A DNA stretch of 39,280 nucleotides. Origin: Treponema sp. (GTDB lineage Bacteria > Spirochaetota > Spirochaetia > Treponematales > Treponemataceae). How positions within the stretch are numbered: position 1 is the stretch's first letter; every line of letters begins with the position of its first letter. The translations under genes and the position numbers were made by a program. Location: contig JAFZWX010000158.1 in the NCBI GenBank assembly GCA_017617145.1, positions 1 to 39,280 on the forward strand, given 5' to 3'. The notes below the pieces were generated by a model. That model worked only from the letters and a program-made list of their open reading frames with translations, was not told the DNA's origin and did not search any database. Below, piece by piece: positions 8,378-15,472 of this stretch.

Positions 8378-9400
8378 ATGGCAGTAGATTTTACAGAAAA
8401 AGCAAAACGCTACCAGGCGATTGATGAGATAATTGCTTCCGGACGAATGCTCAAATGGAATGAAATCATTTCTGAAATGGAAAATAAATACAACCTAAAA
8501 ACAAGCAAAACTTCATTCTTCCGCGACATTGAAGAACTTGAAGAAAAATACGGAGCACCAATTGATACTGATATGGAGAACAATGGATATTTTTATACAG
8601 ATCCCAAATACCGCCTTCCCCGCTTTTACACAGACGAGAATGCTGCAAAAGCTGCAAAGCTTATAAAAACGCTCATGGATATGGTAAAGGGCAATCCTAT
8701 GTACAAGGAAGCACAGGAGGTTTTTGAATCGCTTGCTATAGAGAATCATGATTTGTCTGTTGAAAATATCAAAATAAATAAGAAACCTGATAATGACCGG
8801 ATAGTTTTCGTTGGTGCTCCAAACAGGCAAATCCCTGCAGAAACCTGGCGTATTATTGATAAAGCACTGCAGGAAAACCGTATTATTACTTTTGATTACA
8901 AATCGAATACCGACAAAGAATCAAAAGGCCGCCGAGTTCAACCCTGGCAGTTAATTTATGATGACGGTAACTGGAATTTAAGTGGTCTTGATGTTGTGAA
9001 AAATGCTCCTCGCAGATATTCTTTGGAAAAAATCAAAAAACTAGAAATTACAAACGATGTTTTCCGCCTTCCAGCTAATTATGATTTTAGAAAAATGACT
9101 CGCGGTTCTTTTGGCTGTATGTGCGATGACAAATATCTTGATTACAAAATCCACCTTCACGGGTACGCTTCAAGATATGCCCAAAATAAAATCTGGGGCG
9201 AAAACCAGACAATCACAAAAGACAAAAAGAATCCCGGCCCAGATGGTGACGGAATAATTTTAAGTTTTAGGACTAACCAGCTGATGTGTGTTCAACGTTG
9301 GGTCTGGAAATGGGCAGATGAGGCGCTACCGTTGGCACCGAAAGAACTGGTGGAGGACTGGGTGGAGAAACGTAGAAAAGTGAATATGTTAAAAATATAA
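8378..9400 (+). CDS. WYL-domain transcriptional regulator 1 (predicted class 1 regulator)
   Basis: A 340-residue regulator: N-terminal helix-turn-helix (about 8-75, ending GAPIDTDMENNGYFYTD), WYL domain (about 155-225, with TFDYKSN, VQPWQLIYDDGNWNLSGLD and RRYSLEKIKKLEI) and a C-terminal WCX-type extension to about 335. WYL proteins sense ligands, in studied cases single-stranded DNA or nucleotide-derived molecules, and control DNA-damage or defence genes. The start at 8378 is preferred over the ATG at 8342 because GAGGTGG precedes it and the 8342 codon lies inside the operator. The operator class assignment rests on proximity: one of the three class 1 sites lies in its own promoter region. 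Confidence 0.9.
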   Translation: MAVDFTEKAKRYQAIDEIIASGRMLKWNEIISEMENKYNLKTSKTSFFRDIEELEEKYGAPIDTDMENNGYFYTDPKYRLPRFYTDENAAKAAKLIKTLMDMVKGNPMYKEAQEVFESLAIENHDLSVENIKINKKPDNDRIVFVGAPNRQIPAETWRIIDKALQENRIITFDYKSNTDKESKGRRVQPWQLIYDDGNWNLSGLDVVKNAPRRYSLEKIKKLEITNDVFRLPANYDFRKMTRGSFGCMCDDKYLDYKIHLHGYASRYAQNKIWGENQTITKDKKNPGPDGDGIILSFRTNQLMCVQRWVWKWADEALPLAPKELVEDWVEKRRKVNMLKI

Positions 9401-9415
9401 GATTTTTTCTTTAAT

Positions 9416-9444
9416 TTGACATATTAAATAAGTACGTTTACAAT
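9416..9444 (+). promoter_or_regulatory. sigma-70 promoter of the sigma-1.1-like/DUF262 operon
   Basis: TTGACA (9416-9421), 17 bp, TACAAT (9439-9444), predicted start near 9451. None of the three WYL operators overlaps it, so this pair is probably expressed independently of the WYL circuits. Confidence 0.65.
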
Positions 9445-9476
9445 TAAATTATTGTGAGTTGCGAGAGATAGAACCT

Positions 9477-10499
9477 ATGATTTCAAAATTTCAATATAAT
9501 CAATTTATAGAAGCAGCAAAAATAAAGGGAAAGATTACATGGACAGATATAGAGAACTTCTTTGGTGAAGATTTTCTTGATACAGAAGAATTTGATGATT
9601 TATTATATAAACTAGACGACGAAGGTATAAAAGTCAAAAATGATTCTATTACCAAAGTTTCTGATGATACTTTGATTTTTGAGAGTTATATTGATTTTGA
9701 AGATTCAAAAAAAATAACACGAAGAGAAGAACTTGGTGGTAAAAAAGATTTGAATCCGAATAAAGTATTTAAAGATTATTTAATTAATGCTCATTTTATT
9801 ATGAACTACGATTTAAAGACTATTTCTAAACTATATGGGATATCAATTGAAATACTAGAAGATTGGATTTTTACATATGAGAACAATTATGAAACAATTG
9901 TTCCACATTGTTATTATTCCACTACTTTAAATACAGACTTTTTATATATACGTTCGCTTATGAATTTTAATTCTTATCGCAATTATGATAATACTGATAC
10001 TAATACTTTTTTTATTGATTGTTGTTATGAAGTACCAGAAAATATTAGAAAAAGTTTTAATGACCTATATAAGAGCAAAGAAATCATAAATGAGGAAAAA
10101 CTTGCTATATCATTAAAGATTTACCCGTCATTAGTTAAAGAATTGAAAAAAGATTTAAAAATTACTAATAAAAAAGATTATTTCTATAAGATGGCATTAA
10201 AAAAGATTCCAATGTGGGCCCAAAATCCTTCTCAATATAATCATAAACTAATCAGAGCTTATTTCAAAGCTTATCATCGTTTTGATGAACCTCCCACAAA
10301 AAATATGATTAAAGAAATTTGTGATACAGACAAAACCTGTTATGTTGAGAATTTCCAAGCAACTTATTCTTCTCTAAAAGCAGATGGTCCAAATACAAAT
10401 GGAAAAGTTTTTATTGATGATGGAAATTATGTTCAAATATGGGAAGAAATAGAAGACATTTTATTACGATTTGAAAAATACTTTTATAATGAGGAATAA
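9477..10499 (+). CDS. protein with sigma-70 region 1.1-like N-terminus, partner of DUF262 nuclease
   Basis: A 340-residue protein of unknown function. The first 55 residues (QFIEAAKIKGKITWTDIENF, then DTEEFDDLLYKLDDEGIKV) follow the pattern of sigma-70 region 1.1, the acidic domain that occupies the RNA polymerase DNA channel, but no sigma regions 2 or 4 follow. Residues about 105-150 (MNYDLKTISKLYGISIEILEDW) look like a helix-turn-helix. The rest is helical and unrecognised. The start is the ATG at 9477 rather than the TTG at 9459. Its stop is 3 bp from the next ATG, so it is co-translated with the DUF262 protein. Both genes are clearly more AT rich than their neighbours, a sign of transfer. 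The 1.1 likeness is by eye. Confidence 0.55.
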   Translation: MISKFQYNQFIEAAKIKGKITWTDIENFFGEDFLDTEEFDDLLYKLDDEGIKVKNDSITKVSDDTLIFESYIDFEDSKKITRREELGGKKDLNPNKVFKDYLINAHFIMNYDLKTISKLYGISIEILEDWIFTYENNYETIVPHCYYSTTLNTDFLYIRSLMNFNSYRNYDNTDTNTFFIDCCYEVPENIRKSFNDLYKSKEIINEEKLAISLKIYPSLVKELKKDLKITNKKDYFYKMALKKIPMWAQNPSQYNHKLIRAYFKAYHRFDEPPTKNMIKEICDTDKTCYVENFQATYSSLKADGPNTNGKVFIDDGNYVQIWEEIEDILLRFEKYFYNEE

Positions 10500-10502
10500 A
10501 TT

Positions 10503-12197
10503 ATGTTAGAAAATGTAAAACATTTAAATTATGGAGAAACAACTATATATGAAATCATAAAAAGTATTGAAAGAGATCAATATGTTATGCCTGCATTCCA
10601 ACGTCAATATGTTTGGAATATGGAACAAATTGAAAAACTTTGGGATTCTATACTTTCTGATTTTCCTATATCAACATTTTTATTCTGGCATCTAGATGAA
10701 AATAATACTACTAATGAGACATTCTTCTGTACATTTATGAAAAGAATGCTTTTTAAGAATTCAAAAAAGCAGCCTGCAGATGAAACCTATAATATTCAAA
10801 CAATTGATGTTTCCACTGTAGACACAGCAATTCTTGATGGACAACAAAGACTTACGTCTCTCTATCTGTCTCTTCTTGGTGATACGGAACTTTCCAAGGG
10901 GAGAAGTATCCCATACCCTTCAAAACTATATATTGAACTTGATGAAAGAAAAGTAGAAACTGATGAAGATGGAGTTAATTGTAAAACCTTCGGCATAGAG
11001 TTTACAGATAAACTTTCTATGATTTCTCCTACAAAATTTGAAGTCAAAAAAATTCTCAAAGAAAAATTCAAAGACAAAGATACAAGAAATGATGCTATCC
11101 AAAAAGAAATTCAAGTGGTTCCTGAACCAAGAAGAGAATACGCTGAGAGGGTGATGAATTTATTATGTGCAAAAATTTTTGATGAAAAAATTATCCGCTA
11201 CACAGAAATATTTGGAATGCAGCATGATGATGCTCTAGAAATGTTTGTAAGATTTAATAATGGTGGAATTCCTTTAAAAAAATCAGAAATCACAATGGCT
11301 ATTTTAAATGTTTATTGGTCAAATGCCCGAACGGAATTCGGCTATTTGTTAACAGGAGTATATAAAGATTTCGGAATAGATTTTATCATTCGTACAGCTT
11401 TAATGCTTTATGGCGATGTTCTAAAATCTTGTATTGATAAAACTGTTGCCTCTGAATTACGTGATAATTGGAATAAATTTTGTAAGAACTTACAAAATCT
11501 TTCAGAGTTAATACGACAACTTAATTTGAATGTAACAGATTTTTCTGACAGATGGAATGTATTAATACCAATCATTTATGAAATTGATAAAAATCCTGAT
11601 TATTTGGAAAACTTAGATGGAATAAGATGTTATTTATTCAGAGCAATGTTTTTTACATATTTTCAAAATGGAACAACTACAAAGCTTGCCAAATTACGAG
11701 ACGCAATAAACGAATACAATTTTTCAATTGAAGAAGATTTATTAGAACAAATAAATGAATTAAAACTAAATGACCAAAAACTGGAGGATATTTTAAATAC
11801 CGACAAAGGAAAACTTACTAGAACAGTTCTTAGTGTTTTATATTCAAGAAAGAATATGAATGTTGAAAACTATGAACAAGATCATCTTCACCCAAGAATC
11901 TGTTTTGATAAAAATAAACCTATAGGTGTTTCTGACGAACAGTGGAGAGAGTGGCATAAGAATCGTGATAAATTGCCAAACCTACAATATATTTCTAAAT
12001 TTAACAATGCCTATAAAAATGATATTCCTCTTTATGAATTCTTTAATACCATTGCTTCTGAGACAGAACGTCAGAATTTCATTGATACTGATTTTATTCC
12101 AAAAAATGTTTCTTTAGAAATAAAAGACTTTGGAAACTTCTATGATAAACGAAAAAAGTTATTGAAAGACAAAATTCGAGAATTATTATCTTTTTAA
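10503..12197 (+). CDS. DUF262-HNH nuclease (GmrSD/SspE-like)
   Basis: A 564-residue protein with an N-terminal DUF262 (ParB/GmrS-like) domain: MPAFQRQYVW (about 29-38) and the DGQQRLTSLY motif (112-121), which in GmrS and SspE carries nucleotide-dependent activity. A helical middle follows, then a C-terminal HNH-like nuclease region with DHLHPR at 460-465 and LPNLQYISKFNNAYKND at about 491-507, resembling the DUF1524 histidine-metal motif. Proteins of this layout restrict modified or foreign DNA. The upstream partner is not one known to me for GmrSD, BrxU or SspE systems. No methyltransferase or phosphorothioation gene is near. AT-rich composition supports acquisition as an island. Confidence 0.8.
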   Translation: MLENVKHLNYGETTIYEIIKSIERDQYVMPAFQRQYVWNMEQIEKLWDSILSDFPISTFLFWHLDENNTTNETFFCTFMKRMLFKNSKKQPADETYNIQTIDVSTVDTAILDGQQRLTSLYLSLLGDTELSKGRSIPYPSKLYIELDERKVETDEDGVNCKTFGIEFTDKLSMISPTKFEVKKILKEKFKDKDTRNDAIQKEIQVVPEPRREYAERVMNLLCAKIFDEKIIRYTEIFGMQHDDALEMFVRFNNGGIPLKKSEITMAILNVYWSNARTEFGYLLTGVYKDFGIDFIIRTALMLYGDVLKSCIDKTVASELRDNWNKFCKNLQNLSELIRQLNLNVTDFSDRWNVLIPIIYEIDKNPDYLENLDGIRCYLFRAMFFTYFQNGTTTKLAKLRDAINEYNFSIEEDLLEQINELKLNDQKLEDILNTDKGKLTRTVLSVLYSRKNMNVENYEQDHLHPRICFDKNKPIGVSDEQWREWHKNRDKLPNLQYISKFNNAYKNDIPLYEFFNTIASETERQNFIDTDFIPKNVSLEIKDFGNFYDKRKKLLKDKIRELLSF

Positions 12198-12272
12198 TGT
12201 ATAACTTTCAAAACCATAGACATTAAAATAGCCATCTGTTCCTATTATGAAACAGTTGCTCAAAAACTCAAT

Positions 12273-12707
12273 TTATTTATCTCCATTCATTTCATTTTTC
12301 AATTCTTCCAAAGCTTTTATTGCCTTAACTTCACCCTGTTCAGCTGCTTTTTCGAACCATTCAAAAGCTTTCGTATAATCTTGATCAACTCCATATCCTT
12401 TTGCATACATTACACCAAGATTGTATAGTGCCGTAGGATATCCCTGTTCTGCAGCTTTTTCATACCATTCAAAGGCTTTCATATAATCTTGATCAACCCC
12501 ATATCCTTTTGCATACATCCATCCAAGATTGTATTGATCCTCAGGTAGTCCCTGTTTAAAGACTTCTTTAAACGGCTCAAAAACTTTTTTGTAATTCTTT
12601 TCTTCATAAGCTTTATAAGCATCTTCTAATACAACTTCTTTTGTTCCTAATTGTATATTAGCTTTGGCACGACTTTTTTTATTTTCTTGATTATTTTTAT
12701 CTTTCAT
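12273..12707 (-). CDS. Sel1-like repeat protein
   Basis: A 144-residue cytoplasmic protein made of Sel1-like repeats. Two near-identical 36-residue units contain YNLGWMYAKGYGVDQDY and YNLGVMYAKGYGVDQDY, each followed by KAFEWxEKAAEQG. A more diverged unit precedes them and the N-terminus is lysine rich. Sel1 repeats mediate protein-protein contacts. No signal peptide is present, unlike many secreted Sel1 proteins. A TATAAT box lies near 12742 on the minus strand. The binding partner is unknown. Confidence 0.82.
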   Translation of the reverse strand: MKDKNNQENKKSRAKANIQLGTKEVVLEDAYKAYEEKNYKKVFEPFKEVFKQGLPEDQYNLGWMYAKGYGVDQDYMKAFEWYEKAAEQGYPTALYNLGVMYAKGYGVDQDYTKAFEWFEKAAEQGEVKAIKALEELKNEMNGDK

Positions 12708-12800
12708 ATAATTTCCATTTCTTCATAATAATTGCATTACTATTATACAACTATTAGGTTATTTCACAAATTTTTTAACTGTTTTATCTTAGCATGTATC

Positions 12801-13625
12801 TTAGCACATCACACTCACCCCAAAAACCCTCTTCCTAGCCAAACTTTCAAACTTTCCCATCACTTCATGCATATCATCTTTTGTAAACTCCAATGCTTTT
12901 TCTTTAAAATAATCAGGTATCCCAAAAAACGCTTCAGCTATACTTCCTGCAATTGCAGCGATTGTATCACTATCGCCGCCGAGAGATATTGCATTTCTAA
13001 TTACATCTTCGAAACTATCTCCCTCTAGAAATGCGGTAATTGCCTGAGGGCAAGTTCCCTGACAGCTGGAATCAAAATAATAAGAAGGACGGATTTCATC
13101 ACAAGTTTTCGAAAGATTGTATTTGAATTTTTCTTGAATATAGTCTTTTATCTCTTTTTTCGTTGAGCCTGTCCTAGCAAGATAAATTGCTGCAGCAATA
13201 GACTGTGCGCCCTTAATTCCTTCTTTATGATTATGAGTAACTTCGGCAGTCCATCGGGAAACTTCTAGAGTCCGTTCAAGACTGTCAAAAAGCCAGCCGA
13301 CTGAACTTACACGCATTGCAGCTCCGTTTCCAAAACTTTTATAAGGACGCGGCCATCGCATGCTAAGCCATTTTTTAAACATTCCACCATACCCGGCATA
13401 AGGATATTTTTGTGCCCAAAAGCGCAAGTTTTCAATTATCGAACTCTTTATTTCCTTTTTTCTGGCATCAAGACCTGCTTTTAAAATTCCATCACACACC
13501 GCAATTGTCATTACTGTGTCATCAGTAAAATGCGGTGTATCACAAAACAATAAAAAAGCTTTTGATTTTACTGCTGCACGCTCATAGGGCTGGCCAATTA
13601 TATCTCCAATAATTGCTCCGTACAT
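12801..13625 (-). CDS. ADP-ribosylglycohydrolase family protein
   Basis: A 274-residue hydrolase of the DraG/ARH family, which removes ADP-ribose from proteins or other acceptors using two magnesium ions. The start MYGAIIGDIIGQPYE at 13625 fits both the family and an AGAGG ribosome site; reading further upstream would run through the promoter. Metal ligands are visible: TDDT at 34-37 and the GGDSDT motif at 216-221 (Asp218, Asp220), with HNHKEG near 131. It stands alone with a class 1 promoter, the only class 1 target that is neither envelope nor ankyrin. The likely role is to reverse ADP-ribosylation, perhaps by a toxin; the substrate is unknown. Confidence 0.88.
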   Translation of the reverse strand: MYGAIIGDIIGQPYERAAVKSKAFLLFCDTPHFTDDTVMTIAVCDGILKAGLDARKKEIKSSIIENLRFWAQKYPYAGYGGMFKKWLSMRWPRPYKSFGNGAAMRVSSVGWLFDSLERTLEVSRWTAEVTHNHKEGIKGAQSIAAAIYLARTGSTKKEIKDYIQEKFKYNLSKTCDEIRPSYYFDSSCQGTCPQAITAFLEGDSFEDVIRNAISLGGDSDTIAAIAGSIAEAFFGIPDYFKEKALEFTKDDMHEVMGKFESLARKRVFGVSVMC

Positions 13626-13643
13626 TTCATACCTCTGGTAAAA

Positions 13644-13678
13644 AAAATACCGCAACTCAATTCCCAAGACACGGGAAT
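13644..13678 (-). promoter_or_regulatory. class 1 operator and -10 box of the ADP-ribosylglycohydrolase gene
   Basis: Minus strand: ATTCCCGTGTCTTGGGAAT (13660-13678), 10 bp, TATTTT (13649-13644), predicted start near 13637 and ATG at 13625. Third member of the class 1 set, about 5 kb from the regulator. Confidence 0.7.
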
Positions 13679-13712
13679 AACACATTTTCTTCTAAAATAT
13701 AGATATCCAACC

Positions 13713-14183
13713 CTACTCCCACCTGAAAACCATTCCCTTGCAACGACTGTCGGCATCTACAAAGCCAAGTTTTTTATACAAGGGATACCCCATAGGTGCA
13801 GCCTTAAGTTCAAGAAAATCAAGATTCTGGGTTTTGCCAAATTCTATAATCTGTTTAATTACATTGCCGGCTATACCCTGGCGGCGCTTTTGAGGGACTG
13901 TATAAACGTTCATAATATTTCCAATGCGGCCATGAAGGAAACTTGGATTTGCGGGTTTTTCTAAAATCAATAGAATTGCAATTGAAATTATTTTTTCATC
14001 TTCCTGGGCTGTAAAAACAAAACAATCGCGATTAAGATGATTTTTAAAATAAGCTTCAAGTTGCTCTCGCATTATCTTTTCATTTTCTGGTGATTGCGGA
14101 CCGACATCCTCGCGAAGAAATTCCAGCCGACAATTTATTATTTCTTCAAGCTGGTTCAATTCAGCATTTTTATAATCAATCAT
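13713..14183 (-). CDS. GNAT-family N-acetyltransferase
   Basis: A 156-residue acetyltransferase. The acetyl-CoA-binding motif A is clear: NVYTVPQKRRQGIAGNVIKQ at about 95-114 (R/Q-x-x-G-x-A pattern). The C-terminal LELKAAPMGYPLYKKLGFV stretch is the usual motif B end. The substrate cannot be predicted. GGGAG precedes the ATG. It lies 65 bp downstream of the small envelope operon and could be read through from it or have its own promoter. Confidence 0.88.
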   Translation of the reverse strand: MIDYKNAELNQLEEIINCRLEFLREDVGPQSPENEKIMREQLEAYFKNHLNRDCFVFTAQEDEKIISIAILLILEKPANPSFLHGRIGNIMNVYTVPQKRRQGIAGNVIKQIIEFGKTQNLDFLELKAAPMGYPLYKKLGFVDADSRCKGMVFRWE

Positions 14184-14248
14184 TTATCACTCCCAATAAA
14201 TATTACTAAAACTGAAACAATTCTTCTACTATTACAATTTGATAAAAA

Positions 14249-14515
14249 TTACAACACATCCTCCCCAAATTCCTCCAAATAATCATCATCGTCGGTCATA
14301 ATGCTGCCATCGTCCATACGGATTCCGCCGGGGAAATCATCTTCATCATCATATCTTCCAGATCTATCAACATAAGAATCAACAATCTCCCCATCTTCAT
14401 CTTCTATGAAAACATAGGTGCCCCTACCCCTGGAACTGCCAGCCCCACTGCAGCCCATAACAATCAGCGCAACAACACAAATAATCGGAATGCCAATAAA
14501 AATAAATCCTATCAT
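14249..14515 (-). CDS. small acidic membrane-anchored or lipoprotein
   Basis: An 88-residue protein with a hydrophobic N-terminus ending VMGC (Cys22), compatible with a lipobox or a single transmembrane anchor. The remaining 65 residues are Gly/Asp/Glu rich (EDEDGEIVDSYVD, RYDDEDDFPGG, TDDDDYLEEFGEDVL) and probably disordered. A strong AGGAGG precedes the ATG. It is the third gene of the class 2-controlled minus-strand operon (15243 to 14249). No family is recognised; the repeated acidic clusters suggest calcium binding or charge repulsion at the cell surface, which is speculation. Confidence 0.65.
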   Translation of the reverse strand: MIGFIFIGIPIICVVALIVMGCSGAGSSRGRGTYVFIEDEDGEIVDSYVDRSGRYDDEDDFPGGIRMDDGSIMTDDDDYLEEFGEDVL

Positions 14516-14543
14516 ACAAACCTCCTGCAGTTTGCATCTCTAG

Positions 14544-14906
14544 TTACTTCCCTGCTTCCACCACTGCCTCATTCCAGGTAATAGACTTAAACTTAAGCTT
14601 CACCTCATTCTGAATATCCGGGAACCTGTAAACCGTAATGGTATCGCCGGCCTTCAAATAATATTCAAATGTCTTAGGAAACTGAGTAGATTTAGACTCT
14701 GCAATTAGCGTTACACACCACAAATCCTTGTCCACATTTTTGATTGCAGCTACACAAGTCTTCCCACCGCTCACAGACTTCTCGACTGGAGTAAAATAAT
14801 CGATCATAGAAACACCAAACACATCTCCTGTTCTGACCTTAATTTCCTCGGCAAATGCCACAGTGGCCACAACAAACAGCATCAACAAACAAAACAACTT
14901 CTTCAT
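14544..14906 (-). CDS. small exported protein, unknown function
   Basis: A 120-residue exported protein. The ATG at 14906 is chosen because GGAGC precedes it and it opens a clean signal peptide (MKKLFCLLMLFVVATVAFA). The mature part begins EEIKVRTGDVFGVSM and appears mostly beta, with paired cysteines in KTCVAAI and LWCVTLI. No known family is recognised. It is 16 bp downstream of the preceding gene and 28 bp upstream of the next, the middle of a three-gene operon with a class 2 promoter. Confidence 0.68.
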   Translation of the reverse strand: MKKLFCLLMLFVVATVAFAEEIKVRTGDVFGVSMIDYFTPVEKSVSGGKTCVAAIKNVDKDLWCVTLIAESKSTQFPKTFEYYLKAGDTITVYRFPDIQNEVKLKFKSITWNEAVVEAGK

Positions 14907-14922
14907 CTTAAAGCTCCTTCCC

Positions 14923-15243
14923 CTACCCTTCAATTTCCACAACTTCTTCTGCAATCAGATTTCCGTCGGATCCGTAGACAAGACGTTTCCTATACCAGCG
15001 GCCGTGACTATCCTGGAAAGTTTTTTCTTTTTCCATGTCCTGGCGGAAACGGTCCCAGTAATCAATCTGATCGTGAAAAAGCGATGTATAGCAGCTCGTA
15101 ATTTCATGGGATGCACCGCTGATTGCAGAAATAATCCTGTTGGCCCGACGTTCTGCAAGCCACTGGCCCATCTCCCAGTCTTTACCACTTGCTTCTACCC
15201 AACATGAAAGAAAGAAAATAATAACACATACTGCCAAAACCAT
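14923..15243 (-). CDS. small membrane-anchored protein, first gene of the class 2 envelope operon
   Basis: A 106-residue protein with an N-terminal hydrophobic segment (MVLAVCVIIFFLSCWVEA), either a membrane anchor or a loose lipobox (FLSC), then a helical, charged domain with several Trp and Tyr. The C-terminus YRKRLVYGSDGNLIAEEVV is a short beta hairpin. The ATG at 15243 is selected by CAGGAGG. It is the first gene after the class 2 operator at 15307-15323. No family recognised. Confidence 0.65.
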   Translation of the reverse strand: MVLAVCVIIFFLSCWVEASGKDWEMGQWLAERRANRIISAISGASHEITSCYTSLFHDQIDYWDRFRQDMEKEKTFQDSHGRWYRKRLVYGSDGNLIAEEVVEIEG

Positions 15244-15290
15244 AATTGCCTCCTGTGCACTGAGCACGCTCCTCCCATCTTCCAACTCCT

Positions 15291-15323
15291 ATTATACCCG
15301 TCAACAGTGCCAAAAATTGACAC
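15291..15323 (-). promoter_or_regulatory. class 2 operator and -10 box of the small envelope operon
   Basis: Minus strand: GTGTCAATTTTTGGCAC (15307-15323), 10 bp, TATAAT (15296-15291). It lies back to back with a second class 2 site for the plus-strand gene 18 bp away. Confidence 0.75.
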
Positions 15324-15341
15324 TGCATTTAAAATTTAACA

Positions 15342-15374
15342 GTGTCATTATTTGACACTCACATAGTATATAAT
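15342..15374 (+). promoter_or_regulatory. class 2 operator and -10 box of the membrane/HTH gene
   Basis: GTGTCATTATTTGACAC (15342-15358), a perfect 6-bp inverted repeat with 5-bp spacer, then 10 bp and TATAAT (15369-15374). Predicted start near 15381, leaving a leader of about 90 bases that carries a stem-loop at 15415-15437. Confidence 0.78.
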
Positions 15375-15414
15375 TCTATTCAGGTATTCTCGAAAAATTT
15401 TAAATTTTTTTATG

Positions 15415-15437
15415 ACTTTATCGCATCGTGATAAAGT
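15415..15437 (+). promoter_or_regulatory. stem-loop in the 5' leader of the membrane/HTH gene
   Basis: ACTTTATC and GATAAAGT pair perfectly around a 7-base loop. The hairpin lies in the predicted leader 25 bases before the AAGGAG ribosome site. It has no U-run, so it is not an ordinary terminator; it may affect RNA stability or translation. Confidence 0.4.
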
Positions 15438-15472
15438 GACTGTGATAGGATTGGTATCGTAAGGAGCCAAAT

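Noticed and set aside
9477..10499. Complete alternative sigma factor
   Set aside because: Only the N-terminal 55 residues resemble region 1.1; there are no recognisable regions 2, 3 or 4.
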